This document shows, one piece after another, positions 4,893 through 7,512 of a stretch of DNA of 7,512 nt. Position numbers and translations under genes: made by a program. The stretch is from positions 1 through 7,512 of the forward strand of contig QMZJ01000063.1 of the NCBI GenBank assembly GCA_003663115.1, given 5' to 3'. The notes beneath the pieces are model-generated. The model worked only from the letters and a program-made list of their open reading frames with translations. It did no database searches and was not told where the DNA came from. Within the stretch, counting starts at the first letter, position 1, and each line of letters opens with the position of its first letter. The stretch is from Candidatus Altarchaeales archaeon. GTDB lineage: Archaea; Altiarchaeota; Altiarchaeia; IMC4; QMZM01.

Positions 4893-6560
4893 ATGAGATC
4901 CGATAAAACCAAAAGGGGAGTTGACAGGGCCCCCCATAGGTCCCTGATGAAGGCCATGGGTATGATCGATGAGGAAATTGATAGACCCTTTGTAGGGGTT
5001 GTGAACTCGTGGAACGAGTTTATCCCCGGGCATATTCACCTGGATAAACTGGCCGATGCCGCAAAGTATGGAATCAGGATGGCGGGCGGGACGCCATTTG
5101 AGTTTCACACCATGGGAATCTGTGATGGGATCGCCATGGGTCATGAGGGCATGAGATACTCTCTTCCCTCGAGAGAAACGATTGCAGATTCTGTAGAGTT
5201 ACAGGTACAGGCTCATCAGCTGGATGCCCTCTTATTTGTCACAAGCTGTGATAAGATACTTCCCGGACATCTGATGGCTGCCGCGAGGATAAATATTCCT
5301 TCAATTTTTGTTACCGGGGGCCCGATGTGTCCGGGAATCTTCAATGATCGGCAGGTTGATCTGATTTCTGTATTTGAGGCGGTTGGGAAATTTCAGGCGG
5401 GTGAGATGACAGAAGAGGAACTCAGAGATCTCGAGGAGAGTGCATGTCCCGGCATAGGTTCCTGTGCAGGACTTTTTACTGCAAACACCATGGGCTGTCT
5501 TACCGAGGCTCTGGGAATGTCCCTCCCCGGTTGTGGAACCTCTATGGCGATAGATGCAAATAAACTCAAAATAGCCAGAAGATCCGGGATGCAGATCATG
5601 AAATTATTGAAAGAGAATATAAAACCCGGGGATATAATGACGGAGGAGGCATTTGAAAATGCGATTCGTGTGGATATGGCTATTGGTGGCTCGACAAATA
5701 CCGCATTACATTTACCAGCGATAGCGAATGAATGTGGAATAAAGTTAAGTCTCGATCTATTCGATAAATTAAGCAGAGATACCCCTCATTTAACGTCCAT
5801 CCGTCCCGGGGGCCCGCATTTTATGATCGACCTCGACAGGGCCGGCGGGATCCAGGCAGTTATGGACAGAATTAAGGACAGGCTAAATCTGAATTGTATG
5901 ACCGTCACGGGGAAAACCCTCCACGAAAATTTATGGGAACTGAAGATATTAAACCTGGAGAAGAACAGGGAGGTCATACGGACCAAGGAAAATCCATATC
6001 ACAGGGAAGGAGGAATAGCCGTACTCAAGGGAAATTTGGCTCCACGAGGCTCTGTAGTCAAGCAGTCTGCCGTTGACCCAAAGATTATGAAGCATTCTGG
6101 TCCAGCCAGGGTTTTTGACTGCGAGGAGGACGCAAATGATGCCATCCTGGGAGGGAGGATAAAGAAGGGCGATGTCGTTGTGATAAGATATGAAGGGCCC
6201 AAAGGGGGCCCCGGGATGAGGGAGATGCTTCAGGCTACATCTGCCGTTGCCGGAATGGGTCTATCGGATTCGGTTGCATTGATCACAGACGGAAGGTTTT
6301 CCGGGGGGACCAGGGGCCCGTGCATAGGTCATATAAGTCCAGAAGCTGCCGAAGGCGGTCCAATTGCCATTGTTAGGGATGGGGATATAATAGAGATAGA
6401 TATCCCTCAAAGAAAATTGAATCTGAAATTATCTGAAAAAGAGATTCGGGAAAGGCTGAAGAGGTGGAAGAAGAAAAAGAAAGAGAAAATGCTAACCGGT
6501 GTTTTAAAAAGATACTCCAAGATGGTAAGCTCCGCAGATAGGGGGGCCGTTTTTGAATAG
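4893..6560 (+). CDS. ilvD: Dihydroxy-acid dehydratase
   Basis: 555 residues, full family length. It dehydrates 2,3-dihydroxyisovalerate and 2,3-dihydroxy-3-methylvalerate to the 2-keto acids used for valine, leucine and isoleucine. It needs an Fe-S cluster and Mg2+. The family N-terminus GVDRAPHRSL (9-18) supports the ATG at 4893. Visible motifs are NSWNEFIPGHIHL (38-50), CDGIAMGHEGM (77-87), SLPSRE (90-95), SCDK (118-121) with C119, ACPGIGSC (184-191) with C191, and near the C-terminus ITDGRFSGGTRGP with the conserved active-site Ser. C119 and C191 match cluster ligands of the family. The third ligand position, Cys in plant and mycobacterial [2Fe-2S] enzymes, is Gly here (G46), as in E. coli IlvD, which suggests the oxygen-sensitive [4Fe-4S] type. 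The gene is 14 nt after leuA with no room for its own properly spaced promoter, so it is co-transcribed. The C-terminus has a lysine-rich stretch around residues 523-532. Confidence 0.95.
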   Translation: MRSDKTKRGVDRAPHRSLMKAMGMIDEEIDRPFVGVVNSWNEFIPGHIHLDKLADAAKYGIRMAGGTPFEFHTMGICDGIAMGHEGMRYSLPSRETIADSVELQVQAHQLDALLFVTSCDKILPGHLMAAARINIPSIFVTGGPMCPGIFNDRQVDLISVFEAVGKFQAGEMTEEELRDLEESACPGIGSCAGLFTANTMGCLTEALGMSLPGCGTSMAIDANKLKIARRSGMQIMKLLKENIKPGDIMTEEAFENAIRVDMAIGGSTNTALHLPAIANECGIKLSLDLFDKLSRDTPHLTSIRPGGPHFMIDLDRAGGIQAVMDRIKDRLNLNCMTVTGKTLHENLWELKILNLEKNREVIRTKENPYHREGGIAVLKGNLAPRGSVVKQSAVDPKIMKHSGPARVFDCEEDANDAILGGRIKKGDVVVIRYEGPKGGPGMREMLQATSAVAGMGLSDSVALITDGRFSGGTRGPCIGHISPEAAEGGPIAIVRDGDIIEIDIPQRKLNLKLSEKEIRERLKRWKKKKKEKMLTGVLKRYSKMVSSADRGAVFE

Positions 6561-6565
6561 CCCCC
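6542..6565 (+). terminator. GC-rich hairpin over the ilvD stop codon
   Basis: GGGGGC at 6542-6547 pairs perfectly with GCCCCC at 6560-6565 around a 12-nt loop, and the TAG stop (6558-6560) lies in the loop and right arm. No T-run follows on either strand, so this is not a classical intrinsic terminator. It lies between convergent genes and could slow polymerase or protect the 3' end of the leuA-ilvD mRNA. A 6-bp stem of this kind could also be chance. Confidence 0.3.
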
Positions 6566-6593
6566 GGTCTTCGTGTGTTATAGATGAATGTAA

Positions 6594-7512
6594 TCAGGGG
6601 AAAAAGATAATTCTCAGGTAAAGGAACAACAGGTACATCAGAATCAGAACAGAGGACTCCTTTCTGTTCAGGTTCATGTGATTGAACAACAGGAGGAGAA
6701 CAATTACCGTTGTCACCATCCAGTAGACGAAATCGAATCGAATTACATCCTTACTTACGGTTACCCCCGCTATCGAGGCGCCCAGACCAAATGATAGCAG
6801 GGGATCGGTTATATTGCTGCCTATCAGATTTCCGAGGGACAGGTATCCCGCATTCCTCATAATCGCTTTTATAGAAACGCTGAGCTCCGGGATACTCGTT
6901 CCCAGGCCGACAAAGATCCCTATCAGAGAACTACTTATTCCGATTTCAGTTGCGAGGAGGATGCCATTATTAACGACCAGGTCTGCGGCATAGATAACAA
7001 TTGCGATACCTATAAAACACTTTAGGATTTCCAGTACGAGGTTACCTCCGCCACCCCCCTCTGAAGTGAATTTCTCAATTAATTTTTCCTGACGCAATAG
7101 AACCCCCAGATATAGAATGTAGATTAAAACAAGCATAATCCCCTCGAACCTTGAGACATAACCATCTATAGCCGATAGAAACATCAAAGACATTGCCACG
7201 AACATCATTATCCCGTCACGTCTTAATGATCTCTGAGTTATATGCAATGTAGCAAACATGCCCACGATGCCGAGTATAATTGTAATCTGTCCCAGGTCAC
7301 TTCCAATTATATTGCCCACAGCGATTCCGGAGGCATCAACCCCATGCAATGTATTTATGCCCGCCATCACGTTCGTGAATATCTCGGGAAGCGATGTTCC
7401 AATGGAAGCAATGGTCAATCCCACTATGAGGTGAGAGACTCTCAGCCTTTCTGCGATATTTTTGGCAGAAGAGACCACGAGATCACTGCCGAACCAGAGG
7501 CCGGTAATTCCC
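6594..7512 (-). CDS. Ca2+/cation antiporter (CaCA) family Na+/Ca2+ exchanger-like protein, N-terminus cut by window
   Basis: The frame stays open to the window edge (7511), reading GITGLWFGSDLVVSSAKN into the body. The GTG at 7478 is therefore internal and the true start lies outside; about 305 residues are visible. Numbering below runs from that GTG. CaCA proteins exchange Ca2+ or a related cation for Na+ or H+ across the cytoplasmic membrane. The two inverted alpha-repeats are clear: GLTIASIGTSLPE (20-32) with GNIIGSDLGQ (55-64), and GIFVGLGTSIPE (187-198) with GNLIGSNITD (216-225). About nine hydrophobic segments are visible, and a TM1 is expected just beyond the edge. A Gly-rich loop (G141-G145) joins the two halves, shorter than the large regulatory loop of animal exchangers. 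The first repeat has Gln64 where the characterised archaeal exchanger NCX_Mj has a cation-binding Asn; D225 of the second repeat is kept. The gene is convergent with ilvD, 33 nt away, with no functional link evident. Ion preference cannot be read from the sequence. Confidence 0.88.
   Translation of the reverse strand, partial: GITGLWFGSDLVVSSAKNIAERLRVSHLIVGLTIASIGTSLPEIFTNVMAGINTLHGVDASGIAVGNIIGSDLGQITIILGIVGMFATLHITQRSLRRDGIMMFVAMSLMFLSAIDGYVSRFEGIMLVLIYILYLGVLLRQEKLIEKFTSEGGGGGNLVLEILKCFIGIAIVIYAADLVVNNGILLATEIGISSSLIGIFVGLGTSIPELSVSIKAIMRNAGYLSLGNLIGSNITDPLLSFGLGASIAGVTVSKDVIRFDFVYWMVTTVIVLLLLFNHMNLNRKESSVLILMYLLFLYLRIIFFP

Noticed and set aside
4927..6319. Six GGGCCC palindromes in ilvD, with one more at 2698-2703
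   Set aside because: Most fall in conserved Gly-Gly-Pro or Gly-Pro codon pairs of the dehydratase, so protein sequence and G-rich codon choice explain them without a DNA signal.

Overview
The window looks like part of an archaeal, probably euryarchaeal, chromosome. The main evidence is an intact ribosomal protein S8e gene, a family restricted to archaea and eukaryotes. Supporting points are archaeal LeuA- and PyrK-type sequences, two short surface proteins with pilin-like [RK]-G-I-E junctions and many N-glycosylation sequons, and TATA-like boxes about 25 nt upstream of several start codons that lack a well-placed ribosome binding site. The style resembles methanogen or ANME-type lineages, but the sequence alone does not fix the taxon.

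Layout. 25-680 (+): two short, tightly spaced pilin-like genes, the second starting at GTG. 661-1335 (+): a broken coding stretch with a CARDB-like (Ig-like, surface or adhesion type) segment, readable only by joining three pieces over two opposite frameshifts. 2841-1365 (-): a two-gene unit with an 11-nt overlap, a small PP2C-type Ser/Thr phosphatase followed by a PyrK-type electron-transfer flavoprotein. 2842-2974: a divergent promoter region. 2984-3340 (+): ribosomal protein S8e. 3400-6560 (+): leuA and ilvD, 14 nt apart, a branched-chain amino acid operon. 6594 to the window end (-): a Ca2+/cation antiporter-family membrane protein, cut by the window edge and convergent with ilvD.

How the genes work together. 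LeuA and IlvD serve the same biosynthetic network: IlvD makes 2-ketoisovalerate, which LeuA condenses with acetyl-CoA at the entry to leucine synthesis. The two pilin-like proteins probably belong to one surface structure, and the decayed CARDB gene may once have belonged to the same locus. PP2C and PyrK are probably co-transcribed but share no obvious pathway, and no pyrD is present here. Most of the window is ordinary core metabolism. I see no mobile element, CRISPR array, tRNA, rRNA or defence system. The points most worth a second look are the PP2C that lacks the bacterial flap segment, the double-frameshifted CARDB gene, the S8e with a shortened N-terminus, the pilin-like pair, and an altered cation-site motif in the antiporter.
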